Shown in pieces: positions 38,425 through 49,987 of a DNA stretch of 64,000 nucleotides. The notes under the pieces were generated by a model. It saw only the letters and a program-made list of their open reading frames with translations, was not told where the DNA came from and ran no database searches. The translations under genes were made by a program, and so were the position numbers. This stretch comes from Spirochaetae bacterium HGW-Spirochaetae-4 (lineage in GTDB: Bacteria > Spirochaetota > Spirochaetia > Sphaerochaetales > Sphaerochaetaceae): positions 43,297 through 107,296 of the forward strand of contig PGXU01000003.1 of NCBI GenBank assembly GCA_002839335.1, read 5' to 3'. Every line of letters begins with the position of its first letter. The stretch's first letter is position 1.

Positions 38425-41400
38425 CTATTCCTCGTCGCCATCATCATCGGGGGTATCACCTTCGGATATCATTTCTCCTAGATCGTCCGTCTCGAAATCT
38501 TCGTCTTCGTCGAACATTCCAATACGGCGCGAACCCATCAACGACTGCACTTTCTCTCCAAGATCAATCGGATTGTCTTCCTTCACACGAATATTCCGAT
38601 ACCGTTTCATTCCGGTACCAGCCGGGATCAGGTGTCCGATGATCACATTTTCCTTGAGACCGCGCAACACGTCTCTACTACCAGCAATCGCTGCGTTTGT
38701 CAAGACCTTGGTGGTCTCCTGGAAGGAAGCGGCCGAGATGAACGAGTCGATACTCAACGAAGCCCGGGTAATTCCCAACAGCATCGGCCTTGCATCGGCA
38801 GGCTGACCTCCTTCGGAGATCACTCTCGCGTTTTCCTCATGGAAACGGTATTTGTCGACCTGCTGGCCATGGATGAAGCTGGTGTCTCCGACACTGATCA
38901 CCTCAACCTTGCGCAACATCTGTCGAACGACCACACCAAGGTGCTTGTCGTTGATATCGACTCCCTGCAACCGGTACACTTCCTGGACTTCATCCAACAA
39001 GAAGGACTGCAAGGCATTCTCACCAAGAATATCCAGGATATCATGTGGATCGATCGGTCCGTCACAGAGTCTTTCGGACGCTTCCACACGGTCTCCATCA
39101 CGGGCCAGCATGTGCTTGCTCATGGGAACCAGGTGCTTGAATTCACGTCCAAAATCATCTTCTATGACCACGACACGCTTGCCCTTTACGACGGAACCGA
39201 ATCGTACGACACCTTCGACCTGCGCCAAAACGGCGGGATTTTTCGGTCTCCGGGCTTCGAACAATTCGCCGACCCGCGGCAAGCCACCGGTGATATCCTT
39301 TGTCTTCACACTTTCCTTGAGCAACTTGGCCAGAATACGACCCTTCTTCACCTTCACACCATTCTCGATGTTCAAGTAGGATGCGGCCGGCAGGAAGTAT
39401 GTGGCAAGCGGTTCTTTCCCCTCACCCATGATCGATATCCGTGGCTGGAGGGTTTCACTGATATGGTCGGTGATCTTCTTCTCGATACTTCCGGTCTCCA
39501 CGTTGACCTCTTCCTTGAGGGTGGTTCCCAGCTTGATGTCGATAAAGTCGATGACACCATCGAATTCCGCGATAATCGGCTCGCTGAACGGGTCGAACAC
39601 TACAATCGTGGCATTTTCCGCGACATAATCGCCTGCCGCAACCTTCAGTTCGGAACCGTTACGGATATCCATCCGCTGTTCCTGGGCCAAGATCAACAAC
39701 CGGTCTCCAATCAGTTTGGCTATACCGATCTGGTTGGACTCCACCACGACACCCTTCGCGTTCTCATACAAAGGTGCACCGACGAAAACCTTCTCACCAT
39801 CGGCGACAAGCAACTTGCGTGTCCCCTTCAGTGAAGTCTCGTCCATGACCCTCGAGTAGAAGATATATCCCTTTCTGGTAAAGAGTCTCGAACCATCTTG
39901 TGTCTCGACCAAGGTGCCCGCGATATTGTTGATTACGAGCGGATAAGCGAATGCAACCCTATTTTCCTCGGCACCACTTGTTGCGGTACCACCGATATGG
40001 AACGTTCTCATGGTGAGCTGTGTTCCAGGCTGACCAATCGATTGGGCCGCGATGATACCTACTGCCTCTCCAATGTCGACGGGCCTGTTGGTAGCCAGGT
40101 TACGGCCATAACATTTCCGGCAGACACCGTGTCTGGCCTCACAGGTGAGCACGGTACGGATAAGTACCGATTCGATCCCCGCAGCTTCAATCTCCTTCGC
40201 CTTGACAGCGGTGATCTCAGCGTTCACATCCAATATCATCTCTCCGGTGATCGGATGCTTGACCTTTTCGAGTGTATAGCGCCCTACGATACGGTCTGAC
40301 AACGGTTCGACGATTTCATCGCCATCTTTCATGGCCGATCTTTCGATACCGTTGATGGTACCGCAGTCGTCCTCGTTGATAACCACATCCTGGGCAATAT
40401 CGACCAGACGCCTTGTCAGGTATCCTGCTTCAGCTGTCTTCAAAGCTGTGTCGGCAAGACCCTTTCTGGCTCCGTTGGTCGAAATGAAGAACTCGATGAT
40501 CGATAGGCCTTCCTTGAAGTTCGATCGGATCGGGAACTCGATGATATCGCCAGATGGCTTGGCCATCAAACCGCGCATACCGCCAAGCTGGCGAATCTGC
40601 GTCTTGGAACCTCTCGCTCCGGAGTCCGCCATCAGGTACAACGGGTTGAACCCGTTTTGGCTGATCTTCAATTCATCCATCAGGGATGTGGAGATTTCCT
40701 CAGTGGTCTTGCTCCAAACCTCGATGACACGGTTGTAACGCTCATCTTGGGTAATATGTCCCTGTCGGTACTGCTCGCGGATCTCTGCCTGCCGCAGATC
40801 GGCGGCGGCAACCAAGGTAGCCTTCGCCTCGGGGATGATCATATCGGAAAGACCGATTGTCGCCCCGAACAACGTCGCGTACTTGAAGCCGACATCCTTG
40901 ATCGAATCGAGCATTTTCACGGCGACAGAAGTCCTCTGGTCCTGAATGACATCACCGACCAGGCGTTTGAGCTCCTTGTCACCGAAACAGATGTTCTGGA
41001 AAGAGATTTCGGGTGGCATCTCCGCATTGAACAGCACCCGACCCGGTGTCGTTTCGATAATCGAACCGTCCGGTAGCCGATACTTGATCAGGGCGTTGTA
41101 CGAGAGTGATCCGAAATCGATCGCCAGGATCAGTTCCGAGATATTGTCGAAGAATTTGCCTGTGCCTTTCGCCCCTTTCATTTCACGGGTAAGGTAGTTG
41201 ATTCCCAAAACCATATCCTGTGAGGGGAAAACGATAGGATTCCCGTTGGCAGGGTCGAGCAGGTTGTTTGCCGAAAGCATGAGCGTCCAACATTCGATCT
41301 GCGCCGCCTGGGTCAACGGTACGTGTACGGCCATCTGGTCACCGTCGAAGTCGGCGTTGTACGCGTGACATACGAGCGGGTGGAGTTTGATTGCCTTGCC

Positions 41401-42696
41401 GTCGACAAGCACCGGTTCAAAAGCCTGGATACCCAACCTGTGCAATGTGGGTGCCCTGTTGAGCAACACCGGGTGTTCCCGAACGACATCATCGAGGATT
41501 GACCAGACTTCCGGTGTCTCTTGTTCGACCAGGGTCTTCGCCTTCTTGATATTGTAGACGACACCCTTCTGTACCAACTTCTTCATGATGAAGGGCTTGT
41601 ACAACTCGAGGGCCATCTTCGAGGGAAGGCCACACTGGTGGAGACGCAATTCCGGACCGACGACGATAACCGAACGGCCACTGTAGTCTACGCGCTTGCC
41701 GAGCAAGTTCTGGCGGAAACGCCCCTGCTTGCCTTTCAGCATATCCGACAACGACTTGAGCGGGCGGTTCGAAGCACCCTTTACCACACGCTTCTTCTTC
41801 GAGTTGTCGAAGAGTGCGTCCACCGCTTCCTGCAACATGCGCTTTTCATTGCGGATGATGATATCGGGAGCGTGCAGGGACATGAGTCGTGTAAGCCTAT
41901 TGTTTCTGTTGATGACCCTTCGGTACAAATCGTTGAGGTCGCTGGTCGCAAAACGGCCACCGTCCAACTGCACCATCGGTCTCAGTTCGGGAGGTATGAC
42001 CGGAATGACAGTCAAGATCATCCACTCGGGACGGTTTCCGCTGTCACGGAAGTTTTCGACGACTTCGATCCTCTTCAAGAGTCTCTTGTCCGCCTTCTCT
42101 CCCTTCGCGACCATAGTTTCACGCAAATCTGCCGAAAGGGCTTCCAGGTCGAGGTTCTCAAGCAGCAGCTTGACCGCCTCGGCACCCATCTGCGCCTGGA
42201 ACGATTCGCCATACTGGTCACGCGCCTGGTAATATTCGTCCTCGGTGAGCAACTGCTTGTATTTCAATTCGGTCTCACCGGAGTTGATAACCACATATTT
42301 CTCATAATAGAGGACAGACTGCAAAGCGGCCCGGGGAATATCGAGCAACAGGCTCATTCTCGAGGGCACGGAGCGGTAATACCAGATATGTGAGACTGGG
42401 GAAGCCAAATCGATATGGCCCATCCGTTCACGACGAACCTTGAAGTGGGTCACCTCTACGCCGCAACGATCACAAATCACACCCTTGTATCGGATGGACT
42501 TGAACTTGCCGCAATAGCATTCCCATTCTTTCGTCGTTCCGAAAATCTTCTCGCAGAAGAGTCCGTCCCGTTCCGGACGCAGGGTCCGGTAATTGATTGT
42601 CTCCGGCTTCTTGACCTCACCGTACGACCAAGCCCTGATCTGCTCGGGGCTGGCCAGCTTTATCATGATGCTGTCGAAATCCTGAATTTCCTTCAT
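38425..42696 (-). CDS. rpoC: RNA polymerase beta' subunit
   Basis: 1423 residues. N-terminal zinc ribbon [20 protein letters not shown], active-site [15 protein letters not shown] with the three Mg-binding aspartates, trigger-loop region, second zinc site [17 protein letters not shown], and C-terminal [19 protein letters not shown]. Acidic C-terminus. Follows rpoB by 14 bases. Confidence 0.98.
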   Translation of the reverse strand: MKEIQDFDSIMIKLASPEQIRAWSYGEVKKPETINYRTLRPERDGLFCEKIFGTTKEWECYCGKFKSIRYKGVICDRCGVEVTHFKVRRERMGHIDLASPVSHIWYYRSVPSRMSLLLDIPRAALQSVLYYEKYVVINSGETELKYKQLLTEDEYYQARDQYGESFQAQMGAEAVKLLLENLDLEALSADLRETMVAKGEKADKRLLKRIEVVENFRDSGNRPEWMILTVIPVIPPELRPMVQLDGGRFATSDLNDLYRRVINRNNRLTRLMSLHAPDIIIRNEKRMLQEAVDALFDNSKKKRVVKGASNRPLKSLSDMLKGKQGRFRQNLLGKRVDYSGRSVIVVGPELRLHQCGLPSKMALELYKPFIMKKLVQKGVVYNIKKAKTLVEQETPEVWSILDDVVREHPVLLNRAPTLHRLGIQAFEPVLVDGKAIKLHPLVCHAYNADFDGDQMAVHVPLTQAAQIECWTLMLSANNLLDPANGNPIVFPSQDMVLGINYLTREMKGAKGTGKFFDNISELILAIDFGSLSYNALIKYRLPDGSIIETTPGRVLFNAEMPPEISFQNICFGDKELKRLVGDVIQDQRTSVAVKMLDSIKDVGFKYATLFGATIGLSDMIIPEAKATLVAAADLRQAEIREQYRQGHITQDERYNRVIEVWSKTTEEISTSLMDELKISQNGFNPLYLMADSGARGSKTQIRQLGGMRGLMAKPSGDIIEFPIRSNFKEGLSIIEFFISTNGARKGLADTALKTAEAGYLTRRLVDIAQDVVINEDDCGTINGIERSAMKDGDEIVEPLSDRIVGRYTLEKVKHPITGEMILDVNAEITAVKAKEIEAAGIESVLIRTVLTCEARHGVCRKCYGRNLATNRPVDIGEAVGIIAAQSIGQPGTQLTMRTFHIGGTATSGAEENRVAFAYPLVINNIAGTLVETQDGSRLFTRKGYIFYSRVMDETSLKGTRKLLVADGEKVFVGAPLYENAKGVVVESNQIGIAKLIGDRLLILAQEQRMDIRNGSELKVAAGDYVAENATIVVFDPFSEPIIAEFDGVIDFIDIKLGTTLKEEVNVETGSIEKKITDHISETLQPRISIMGEGKEPLATYFLPAASYLNIENGVKVKKGRILAKLLKESVKTKDITGGLPRVGELFEARRPKNPAVLAQVEGVVRFGSVVKGKRVVVIEDDFGREFKHLVPMSKHMLARDGDRVEASERLCDGPIDPHDILDILGENALQSFLLDEVQEVYRLQGVDINDKHLGVVVRQMLRKVEVISVGDTSFIHGQQVDKYRFHEENARVISEGGQPADARPMLLGITRASLSIDSFISAASFQETTKVLTNAAIAGSRDVLRGLKENVIIGHLIPAGTGMKRYRNIRVKEDNPIDLGEKVQSLMGSRRIGMFDEDEDFETDDLGEMISEGDTPDDDGDEE

Positions 42697-42710
42697 CCGA
42701 ATTCTCCTGC

Positions 42711-45700
42711 TTAGTTATTCGAGTTTCGTTTGTTGATAAGCTCTTCGTCCCGTTCGGTAAGCGGAACTTGCCGCCCCTTCGAATCGTATACGGACATATC
42801 GAGCGCCAACCCACGAACCTCTTGGACGAGTACATTGAAAGCTTCCGGCATTCCGGCATTCGTCGCGGGCTCACCCTTCACGATGCTCTCATAGATCTTT
42901 ACCCTTCCATTCATATCGTCCGACTTGATGGTGAGAAGTTCCTGCAACGTATTCGCTGCTCCATAAGCCTCAAGAGCCCAAACTTCCATCTCTCCAAGTC
43001 TCTGACCACCGAACTGGGCTTTACCACCCAACGGTTGCTGGGTTACCAGCGAGTAGGGACCGGTCGAACGAGCATGCATCTTGTCATCCACCAAGTGGTG
43101 GAGCTTCAAGTAGTATATATATCCACAGAATACAGGATTGACGAATGGAACTCCCGTACGACCATCGAACAGCGTCGTCTTGGAAGTCACAGGAAGGTTC
43201 GCTTCCTTCATCTTCGCCTCGATCTCATCCACGGATGCGGATTGGAATACGGGCGAGGAATACCATTCGTTCAGTACGTGGCCTGCCCAACCGAGCTGGG
43301 TCTCCATCAACTGTCCGATATTCATTCGTGACGGAACGCCCAGCGGATTCAAACAGACATCCAACGGAGTACCGTCTGCCATGTACGGCATATCTTCTTC
43401 TGGCAATACCCGGGCTACAACACCCTTGTTTCCGTGCCGTCCAGCCATCTTGTCACCCTGGCGGAGCTTCCGCTTGGTGGCGATAAGGACTTTGACCATT
43501 TCGTCGACACCTGGAGGCAACTCGTCACCTTCACTGCGTTTCAGGCGCTGGATATCGATCACCGTACCTTCGGTTCCGTGCGGGACCTTCAACGATGTGT
43601 CCCGTACTTCCTTGGCCTTTTCGCCGAAGATCGAGTTGAGCAACTTGAATTCGGGAGTGGTATCGGATTCGGACTTCGGAGTCACCTTACCGACCAGGAT
43701 ATGGCCGGGACGGACAACCGATCCAATCCGCACGATTCCATCCTCATCCAACTGCTCGAGGTTCTTCTCACTGGTATTGGGAATGTCACGCGTCAACTTC
43801 TCGGGACCAAGCTTGGTCTCGCGAATATCGGTCGTGAACTCCTTGATATGGATAGATGTATAGATATCTTCCTTGACCACCCGTTCCGAAATCAGGACAG
43901 CATCCTCATAGTTGTATCCGTTCCAGGGAACGAATCCGACCAGGATGTTTCTGCCAAGCGCAAGTTCGCCCTTCTCGGTCGCGGGGCCATCGGCGATAAC
44001 CTGACCTGCATCGACATGCTGACCATGGGACACGATCGGTTTCTGGTTGAAACAGGTATCCTGGTTTGTCCGCTCGAACTTCTGCACCACGTAGGTATCG
44101 ATCTCTCCCTCGATCTCACTCTCATCTGGAGTAATCTCGATTCTGACCGAAGAGACATACGAGACTGTCCCCGCGCGTTTCGTCTTGAGCAGGACACCGG
44201 AGTCGTACGCTGTCTTCGCTTCCATCCCGGTTCCGACATACGGAGCTTCGGGGAAAAGCAAGGGAACGGCCTGGCGCTGCATGTTCGAGCCCATCAATGC
44301 GCGGTTGGCGTCATCGTGCTCGAGGAACGGAATCAACGATGCGGCTACACTGATAACCTGCATGGGTGATACATCCATGTATTTTACTTCATTGGCCGTA
44401 CGGGTCGTGTAGTCACCGCTGCGACGTACCGGAATATCCGTTTCGAGGAAATTGCCGTCGTCATCTATCTTCGAGTTCGCCTGGGCGATGAAGAACTTCT
44501 CCTCATCGTTGGCATCCAAGTACCGGTAGTTTGTCGAAACGACACCGTCAACGACCCTGCGGTACGGACTCTCGAGGAATCCATGCTTGTTCACACGGGT
44601 ATAGTTTGCCAACGAGACGATCAATCCGATATTCGGACCTTCAGGAGTCTCGATCGGGCACATGCGCCCATAGTGGGTATAGTGGACGTCACGGACTTCA
44701 AACGAAGCGCGGTCACGGGAAAGGCCACCTGGGCCCAACGCGTTCAATCTTCGCTTGTGGGTCAATTCCGCGAGGGGGTTGACCTGGTCCATGAACTGGC
44801 TCAACTGGCTGGAACCGAAGAATTCCTTGATCGCGGCAACCACCGGCTTGATCGAAACCAAGTCCTGGGGTTTCACCTGATTGCTCTCAAGGTTCATCCG
44901 CTCACGTGCGATCCGCTCCATACGTGCGAACGCCGCACTCAACTGGTTCTGCAGTAGTTCACCGACAGAACGGACACGTCTGTTCCCAAGGTGGTCGATA
45001 TCATCGACATTCTCTTCGCCGATATAGACCTTGATCAAAAAGCCCATGGTGTTGACGATATCCTGTGGAGTCAGGACAGTCAGCTCGGTGCTGGCATCCT
45101 CATCATCGATCTCTTCGTCCGTGCCGAACTTCTTGTTGAACTTGTACCGTCCGACACTGCCGAGATCGTATCTGCGGCTAGAGAAGAACATGTCGGGAAG
45201 ATCCTTCTCGGCACGTTCGATGGCGATCATCTCACCCGGTTGCAACACCGCATAAATGGGAGACAGCACGTCTTCCTTCATCGGCTCGTCATAACCGTCC
45301 TGCGTATACTTCGCATCCTCGACCTCAAAACAATTGATGACCATACGGGAATGCAGTGACTCCGGGTGGTCCTCGTCGATGATCTGGATGCTTGTAAGGC
45401 CATCCTTGACCAACGCTTCGATATAGGTCGGGGACAATTCGTCACCGGCGCGAAGCAGCTTCTTGGCTGCCTTGCCACCTTTGGTGGAGTAAATATCGGT
45501 AAAGGCTATCGATCCGACGAACTCGTTGTTCGCCTGTAGATCCTTTGCCAACTCAACAGTCTTCGATTTATAGAAGTGGGCGACAATCTTTTCACGGGAA
45601 TCGAGCCCGATCGCCCTCAGGAACAATGTTCCCAAAATGCGTTTCTTGCGGTCGATCTTCGCGAAGATGAGATCCTTCTTCTTGTTGTCGATCTCAAACT

Positions 45701-46232
45701 CGAGCCAAGACCCGCGGTATGGGATGATGCGGGAAGAATAGACCCCTTTCTCGTCGGAAAAGATCACTCCTGGAGAACGATGGATTTGGCTTACCACAAC
45801 ACGTTCGGCCCCGTTGATGATAAAGGTACCCCGGTCGGTCATCAACGGAATATCCCCAAAGAATATCTCACGCTGACGCAATTCGCCGGTACCAGTCAAC
45901 TCGAGGCTGATGGTTGCTTTGATGGGAATGGAAAATGTACGTCCCTTTCGCTTGCATTCGATCTCGGAAAATTTAATGTTGTCGAAATCGATCGTGTACC
46001 CATGGTAATGCAGGCACATTTCGCCATTTTGGCTCTCGATCGGGAAGGTCGACTGAAAGACCTGTTCCAAACCAAAGTTCGGATCGGGCTCCATTTGTTT
46101 CTTTAATCGATCTAGCTGGAGGAACCTTTCATACGAATCAAGCTGAATTCCGACAAGATTCGGTAATTCACATACTTCTTGACTATGGGTTCCAACGAAT
46201 TTTCTAGTAATTGAATTGCCTTTGGCAACCAT
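42711..46232 (-). CDS. rpoB: RNA polymerase beta subunit
   Basis: 1173 residues. Core motifs include the rifampicin region [20 protein letters not shown] and [39 protein letters not shown] and the C-terminal [20 protein letters not shown]. Residue 497 is Asn where E. coli has Ser531. ATG at 46232 follows GGAGG; 26 codons upstream stay open but are not conserved. The preceding 150 bases hold three hairpins. Confidence 0.98.
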   Translation of the reverse strand: MVAKGNSITRKFVGTHSQEVCELPNLVGIQLDSYERFLQLDRLKKQMEPDPNFGLEQVFQSTFPIESQNGEMCLHYHGYTIDFDNIKFSEIECKRKGRTFSIPIKATISLELTGTGELRQREIFFGDIPLMTDRGTFIINGAERVVVSQIHRSPGVIFSDEKGVYSSRIIPYRGSWLEFEIDNKKKDLIFAKIDRKKRILGTLFLRAIGLDSREKIVAHFYKSKTVELAKDLQANNEFVGSIAFTDIYSTKGGKAAKKLLRAGDELSPTYIEALVKDGLTSIQIIDEDHPESLHSRMVINCFEVEDAKYTQDGYDEPMKEDVLSPIYAVLQPGEMIAIERAEKDLPDMFFSSRRYDLGSVGRYKFNKKFGTDEEIDDEDASTELTVLTPQDIVNTMGFLIKVYIGEENVDDIDHLGNRRVRSVGELLQNQLSAAFARMERIARERMNLESNQVKPQDLVSIKPVVAAIKEFFGSSQLSQFMDQVNPLAELTHKRRLNALGPGGLSRDRASFEVRDVHYTHYGRMCPIETPEGPNIGLIVSLANYTRVNKHGFLESPYRRVVDGVVSTNYRYLDANDEEKFFIAQANSKIDDDGNFLETDIPVRRSGDYTTRTANEVKYMDVSPMQVISVAASLIPFLEHDDANRALMGSNMQRQAVPLLFPEAPYVGTGMEAKTAYDSGVLLKTKRAGTVSYVSSVRIEITPDESEIEGEIDTYVVQKFERTNQDTCFNQKPIVSHGQHVDAGQVIADGPATEKGELALGRNILVGFVPWNGYNYEDAVLISERVVKEDIYTSIHIKEFTTDIRETKLGPEKLTRDIPNTSEKNLEQLDEDGIVRIGSVVRPGHILVGKVTPKSESDTTPEFKLLNSIFGEKAKEVRDTSLKVPHGTEGTVIDIQRLKRSEGDELPPGVDEMVKVLIATKRKLRQGDKMAGRHGNKGVVARVLPEEDMPYMADGTPLDVCLNPLGVPSRMNIGQLMETQLGWAGHVLNEWYSSPVFQSASVDEIEAKMKEANLPVTSKTTLFDGRTGVPFVNPVFCGYIYYLKLHHLVDDKMHARSTGPYSLVTQQPLGGKAQFGGQRLGEMEVWALEAYGAANTLQELLTIKSDDMNGRVKIYESIVKGEPATNAGMPEAFNVLVQEVRGLALDMSVYDSKGRQVPLTERDEELINKRNSNN

Positions 46233-46266
46233 TGTTACCCTCCGGAGGTCTGTGTTGCGGAAGATT

Positions 46267-46360
46267 CGGACAGGAGTCCGAGGACCCACACATCGGAATG
46301 TAGTAGACACGACCGGCCACCGGATACTGTCCGGTGGCTGGCCCCTCAGGCTAACGCCTG
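46267..46360 (-). promoter_or_regulatory. Hairpin cluster between rplL and rpoB
   Basis: Three stems: AGGC-GTTA-GCCT just after rplL (46349-46360), a perfect 9-base-pair GCCACCGGA/TCCGGTGGC with 5-base loop (46317-46339), and TCGGAC/GTCCGA (46267-46282). None is followed by a U-run. The position matches the attenuator/RNase III processing region known from E. coli. Confidence 0.55.
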
Positions 46361-46382
46361 TTTAAACATGAAAAAAATCGAG

Positions 46383-46754
46383 TTATTTGACTTCAATAGT
46401 AGCGCCTGCAGCTTCAAGTTTTTCCTTGATGCTCTTCGCTTCATCCTTGGAGACAGCTTCCTTGATTGCTCCGCCAGCGGTAACGAGGTCCTTCGCTTCC
46501 TTGAGACCCAAACCGGTGAGGGCACGGACTTCCTTGATGACAGGAATGGTCTTGCCTTCGGCGACACCCTTGAGGATGACATCGAATTCAGTCTGTTCCT
46601 CGACTTCTTCGGCTGCAGCTACTGCTGCCCCTGCAGCAGCGACTGGTGCGGCTGCGGTTACGCCAAACTTCTCCTCCATGGCCTTGATGAGATCAGCGAT
46701 CTCCATGACAGTCATGTTGGCAATTGCTTCCAAGAGTTCTTCTTTAGTAGCCAT
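46383..46754 (-). CDS. rplL: 50S ribosomal protein L7/L12
   Basis: 123 residues. N-terminal dimer domain, Ala/Gly-rich hinge ([15 protein letters not shown]) and C-terminal factor-binding domain [30 protein letters not shown]. It forms the stalk that recruits GTPases. Confidence 0.97.
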   Translation of the reverse strand: MATKEELLEAIANMTVMEIADLIKAMEEKFGVTAAAPVAAAGAAVAAAEEVEEQTEFDVILKGVAEGKTIPVIKEVRALTGLGLKEAKDLVTAGGAIKEAVSKDEAKSIKEKLEAAGATIEVK

Positions 46755-46821
46755 ATTATCTTCTCCTTGTGTATTCTTACGGTAATAGCAGGTCTACGTA
46801 AACGTGAAGACTAAAACCGTA

Positions 46822-47328
46822 TTAATTTGATTTTGCGTCAACAATAGCCTGCAAGGTCCGGGCGAGCTTCGTGAGAGGAGCATTCAAGGTTCCCATCAAC
46901 GATGCGATCAATTCCAGTCTTGTCGGCAATTTGCTATATGCCTCGATTTGTGACTTATCGAACAGTTTCCCGTCAATAAAGGCACCCTTTACCTGAAGAG
47001 GCGCACCCTTGGCGAAATCGAAGAGTATCTTCGAGGCCGCATTGGAGGCATCCTCACCTTTTGTCAGAGCTACCGCAGTGGGTCCGACAAGATTCTCGTC
47101 GGTTCCGTCATGCTTCAGGTCGCTCATCACTATCTTTGCGAAACGATTCTTTACTACCCGGTATGCCGACTCCTTGGCTCTCAGCTGATCGCGAAGTGCC
47201 GAAATCTGCTCAACAGTCATTCCACGGTAATCGGTGAAAATGAAACCGTCATACTGGGAGAACTCGGATGTCATCTCTTTGACTGCATCCACTTTGTACT
47301 GGGCTTTTCGAGCCTGAAATTCTGCCAT
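46822..47328 (-). CDS. rplJ: 50S ribosomal protein L10
   Basis: 168 residues. FIFTDYRGMTVEQISALRDQ, YRVVKNRFAKI and GPTAVALTKGED match the family; the C-terminal helix binds L12 dimers. It starts 13 bases after rplA, too close for the separate leader that controls rplJ in some bacteria. Confidence 0.96.
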   Translation of the reverse strand: MAEFQARKAQYKVDAVKEMTSEFSQYDGFIFTDYRGMTVEQISALRDQLRAKESAYRVVKNRFAKIVMSDLKHDGTDENLVGPTAVALTKGEDASNAASKILFDFAKGAPLQVKGAFIDGKLFDKSQIEAYSKLPTRLELIASLMGTLNAPLTKLARTLQAIVDAKSN

Positions 47329-47341
47329 TTTCCCAATCCTC

Positions 47342-48019
47342 CTAGTTCTCTTTCACATCGACCATGACGCCGGGGCCCATGGTGGAACTGAGTGCGATGC
47401 TCTTGAGGAAATCACCCTTCGCATCGCTGGGCTTCTTCCTAAGGACTTCAGCCAAAACAATACGTGCGTTTTCAGTGATCTTGTCAGCATCCATGGAAAC
47501 TTTACCGACCGCCAAGTGCACAACACCTGTCTTGTCGGAGCGGAACTCCACACGACCCTGCTTCAATTCAGCAAGAGCACCCTTGATGTCGAAGGTTACC
47601 GTCTGTGTCTTCGGGTTCGGCATGAGACCGCGTCTACCGAGGATAGGTCCAAGACGACCTACATCCTTCATCATGTCTGGAGTCGCAACCGCCACATCGA
47701 ATTCCATCCAACCGCCACGAATCTTCTCGACGAGGTCGACATCACCAACATAGGTGGCGCCAGCATCAAGAGCTTCCTGGGCCTTGTCACCCTTGGCGAA
47801 AACCAATACACGCTTCTCTGCGGAGAACTGGTTGGGAAGGACAACGGTGTCACGAACGGACTGGCTCTTCTTCAAGGAGAGGTTCAAGGACATCTCGACC
47901 GTCTCATCGAACTTTGCGAAGGCAACTTTCTTGACAAGCTCTACAGCATCATTGAAAGTATACTGCTTCGTGCGATCGACCTGCTTCAGTGCTTCAAGAT
48001 ATTTCTTACCGTGTTTCAT
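47342..48019 (-). CDS. rplA: 50S ribosomal protein L1
   Basis: 225 residues. Starts [20 protein letters not shown]; contains [20 protein letters not shown], the signature [20 protein letters not shown] and the C-terminal [15 protein letters not shown]. In other bacteria L1 represses rplK-rplA by binding the leader. Confidence 0.97.
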   Translation of the reverse strand: MKHGKKYLEALKQVDRTKQYTFNDAVELVKKVAFAKFDETVEMSLNLSLKKSQSVRDTVVLPNQFSAEKRVLVFAKGDKAQEALDAGATYVGDVDLVEKIRGGWMEFDVAVATPDMMKDVGRLGPILGRRGLMPNPKTQTVTFDIKGALAELKQGRVEFRSDKTGVVHLAVGKVSMDADKITENARIVLAEVLRKKPSDAKGDFLKSIALSSTMGPGVMVDVKEN

Positions 48020-48021
48020 GA

Positions 48022-48453
48022 TTACGCCTCCACCTCAACGCCCATGCTTCTGGCAGTACCGGCGATGATCTTCTTCGCGGCCTCAATATCGTTTGCATTG
48101 AGATCGGGAAGCTTTGTCTTGGCGATTTCGGTAAGTTGGGCTTGAGTCAACTTTGCGACCTTCTGGGTGTGCGGGACACCTGAGCCACTGGCGATTCCAC
48201 AGGCCTTCTTGATAAGGACCGCGGCTGGCGGTGTCTTAAGAATGAATGTGAACGAACGGTCAGCGTATACGGTGACGACCACTGGAATAATCAGTCCAGG
48301 TTCAAAGTTCTTTGTCTTATCATTGAACTGCTGGACAAACTGGGGTGCGCTCACGCCATGGGGGCCAAGTGCTGGTCCTACCGGTGGCGCGGGCGTAGCC
48401 TTCTGGGCTGGGCACTGCAGCTTGATGACCGCAGTTACCTTTTTCTTTGCCAT
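48022..48453 (-). CDS. rplK: 50S ribosomal protein L11
   Basis: 143 residues. Proline-rich [20 protein letters not shown] and C-terminal rRNA-binding [16 protein letters not shown] with ARSMGVEVE. It lies 2 bases before rplA. Confidence 0.97.
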   Translation of the reverse strand: MAKKKVTAVIKLQCPAQKATPAPPVGPALGPHGVSAPQFVQQFNDKTKNFEPGLIIPVVVTVYADRSFTFILKTPPAAVLIKKACGIASGSGVPHTQKVAKLTQAQLTEIAKTKLPDLNANDIEAAKKIIAGTARSMGVEVEA

Positions 48454-48467
48454 GATATTGTCTCCTT

Positions 48468-48550
48468 ACGCGGCAGCATGAAAGCTCCGCGCTGGTATTG
48501 ACGCCCCTTCAACGAAGAGGCTCCCACCTATCGGCAAAACCGATGGGGAG
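48468..48550 (-). promoter_or_regulatory. Folded rplK leader, possible L1-binding site
   Basis: Two hairpins in the 129-base nusG-rplK gap. The first (48521-48550) is CTCCC-C-ATCGG-TTTTG-CCGAT-AGGT-GGGAG, two stems separated by an asymmetric internal loop. The second (48468-48493) is a CGCGG-AGC/GCT-G-CCGCG stem next to the ribosome binding site. The first resembles known L1 target shapes, but binding is inferred. Confidence 0.45.
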
Positions 48551-48582
48551 TATGTAAAAAAATCTTTTCAAGTCCCGAAGAA

Positions 48583-49140
48583 CTACATCTTCTCGACTTG
48601 AAGAAAATCAACTTCAACCGGGGTGGACCTTCCGAAGATACCCACCAGAACGCGCAGGCGACCCTTCTCGAGATTCACTTCCTCGATAGTTCCTGTGAAA
48701 GACTCGAACGGACCTTCGATGATCTTCACATGCTCGCCCTGGCTGAAAGACTGCTTGGGACGAAGCACCTTCTCGGATTTGATTTCTCCGGTCTTCTGCA
48801 ATATCCCCTTCAGCTCCTCGCTGGACAACGGGGTCGGCTTCCGACCCTCCAAGGAACCGACAAATCCGGTCACACCCTGGATTCTCTTGATCTGGGAGCA
48901 AAAGAACTCCCATTGATAGTCAGGCAAATCCATTTGCACGAGAATGTAACTTGGAAGTATCTTGCGTTTGACGGTTTTTTTCACCCCGTCCTTGACTTCG
49001 ACAACTTCCTCTGTGGGAACCTTTACATCGCCAACGACCTCGCTGAACTGCGGGTCGCTTTCCATGATCTTGCGAATGGTCTTTTCAATCTTGTTCTCAT
49101 ACCCTGAATAAGTATGTACTACATACCAGCCTTTTGCCAT
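48583..49140 (-). CDS. nusG: Transcription termination/antitermination factor NusG
   Basis: 185 residues. NGN domain (WYVVHTYSGYENKIEKTIR, LPSYILVQMDL, GVTGFVG) and a KOW domain (GEHVKIIEGPFESFTGTIEE). Normal length, without the domain insert known from Thermotoga. Confidence 0.97.
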   Translation of the reverse strand: MAKGWYVVHTYSGYENKIEKTIRKIMESDPQFSEVVGDVKVPTEEVVEVKDGVKKTVKRKILPSYILVQMDLPDYQWEFFCSQIKRIQGVTGFVGSLEGRKPTPLSSEELKGILQKTGEIKSEKVLRPKQSFSQGEHVKIIEGPFESFTGTIEEVNLEKGRLRVLVGIFGRSTPVEVDFLQVEKM

Positions 49141-49149
49141 GACCTCTCC

Positions 49150-49332
49150 CTAGAAAATCAGATCGACACCCTGGACCAGCAGGAAATCGACCAAACCGAG
49201 GACCAAAGCAAAAATTGCTGTGGAAATAAGCACGATTTTGGTGGAGGCCACAACTTCATCACGGGTCGGCCATACTACCTTTTTCAGTTCTGAATGAGAT
49301 TCCTTGAAATACCGAATCAACTTCTTCATCAA
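49150..49332 (-). CDS. secE: Preprotein translocase subunit SecE
   Basis: 60 residues, the short single-helix form: FKESHSELKKVVWPTRDEVV amphipathic part, then one membrane helix. It lies 9 bases before nusG. Confidence 0.94.
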   Translation of the reverse strand: MMKKLIRYFKESHSELKKVVWPTRDEVVASTKIVLISTAIFALVLGLVDFLLVQGVDLIF

Positions 49333-49356
49333 CCAACTCCTTGCACGGGAAGCGGA

Positions 49357-49430
49357 CAGGCCAGGTAGGACTCGAACCTACAACATCTGGTTTTGGAGAC
49401 CAGCGCTCTAACCATTGGAGCTACTGACCT
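49357..49430 (-). tRNA. trnW: tRNA-Trp (anticodon CCA)
   Basis: 74 bases. Acceptor AGGTCAG/CTGGCCT, anticodon stem CTGGT/ACCAG with loop CTCCAAA, T-arm GTAGG-TTCGAGT-CCTAC. CCA is not encoded at the 3' end. Lies between rpmG and secE. Confidence 0.97.
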
Positions 49431-49457
49431 GTTCGCCACTCGATATGCTCCGGAAAG

Positions 49458-49637
49458 CTATTTAATCTTCGTCTCGCGATGAAGGGTATGCTTGCGCTCG
49501 AATGGGCAGAACTTATTCAACTCAAGTTTTCCCGGTGTATTACGGCGATTCTTCTCTGTTGTATAGTTCTTCTGCTTGCACTCGGTGCATTGCAAGGCGA
49601 TCTTTTCAACCGGCCCCTTTTTCTTACTGCTAGCCAT
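49458..49637 (-). CDS. rpmG: 50S ribosomal protein L33
   Basis: 59 residues. [19 protein letters not shown] and [20 protein letters not shown]. Three of the four cysteines of the zinc-binding form are present; the fourth position (CPxC) is Glu in CPFE. It lies between the two tRNA genes. ATG at 49637 was chosen; 11 upstream codons are not conserved. Confidence 0.94.
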   Translation of the reverse strand: MASSKKKGPVEKIALQCTECKQKNYTTEKNRRNTPGKLELNKFCPFERKHTLHRETKIK

Positions 49638-49693
49638 CCTAAACTCCTTGCCGGGAAGAACCGGCGCCACATTTCACAAATAAAAGCAAATAA

Positions 49694-49766
49694 AGCCCTC
49701 GATCGGATTTGAACCGATGACCCCCACCTTACCATGGTGGTGCTCTGCCAGCTGAGCTACAAGGGC
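49694..49766 (-). tRNA. trnT: tRNA-Thr (anticodon GGT)
   Basis: 73 bases. Acceptor GCCCTTG/CGAGGGC, anticodon stem CCACC/GGTGG with loop ATGGTAA, T-loop GTTCAAATC. CCA is not encoded. First gene of the tRNA-rpmG-tRNA-secE-nusG series. Confidence 0.97.
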
Positions 49767-49826
49767 GATTCAGCGTTTTCACGGAAACACACTGGCTTTC
49801 ACCAGTTCCGCAGTCGAGCAGATGTC

Positions 49827-49855
49827 AACGTAGCAAATCACCCCTTCTTTGTCAA
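49827..49855 (-). promoter_or_regulatory. Promoter for tRNA-Thr-rpmG-tRNA-Trp-secE-nusG block
   Basis: Minus-strand TTGACA, 17-base spacer, TACGTT, ending about 60 bases before tRNA-Thr. Confidence 0.6.
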
Positions 49856-49917
49856 TATCAAACACCAAACAAATCGTAAAACCTGCATAGATAGAGGATT
49901 CCCACTTTGCCACAAGG

Positions 49918-49946
49918 TTGATACGGCACACGTAATCAGGTACTAT
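49918..49946 (+). promoter_or_regulatory. Promoter for glgP
   Basis: Plus-strand TTGATA, 17-base spacer, TACTAT, about 40 bases before the glgP ATG. Confidence 0.55.
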
Positions 49947-49987
49947 TGGCCCAATGGCAGTAAATCTTTTGCTGCATAAGGAGTATT

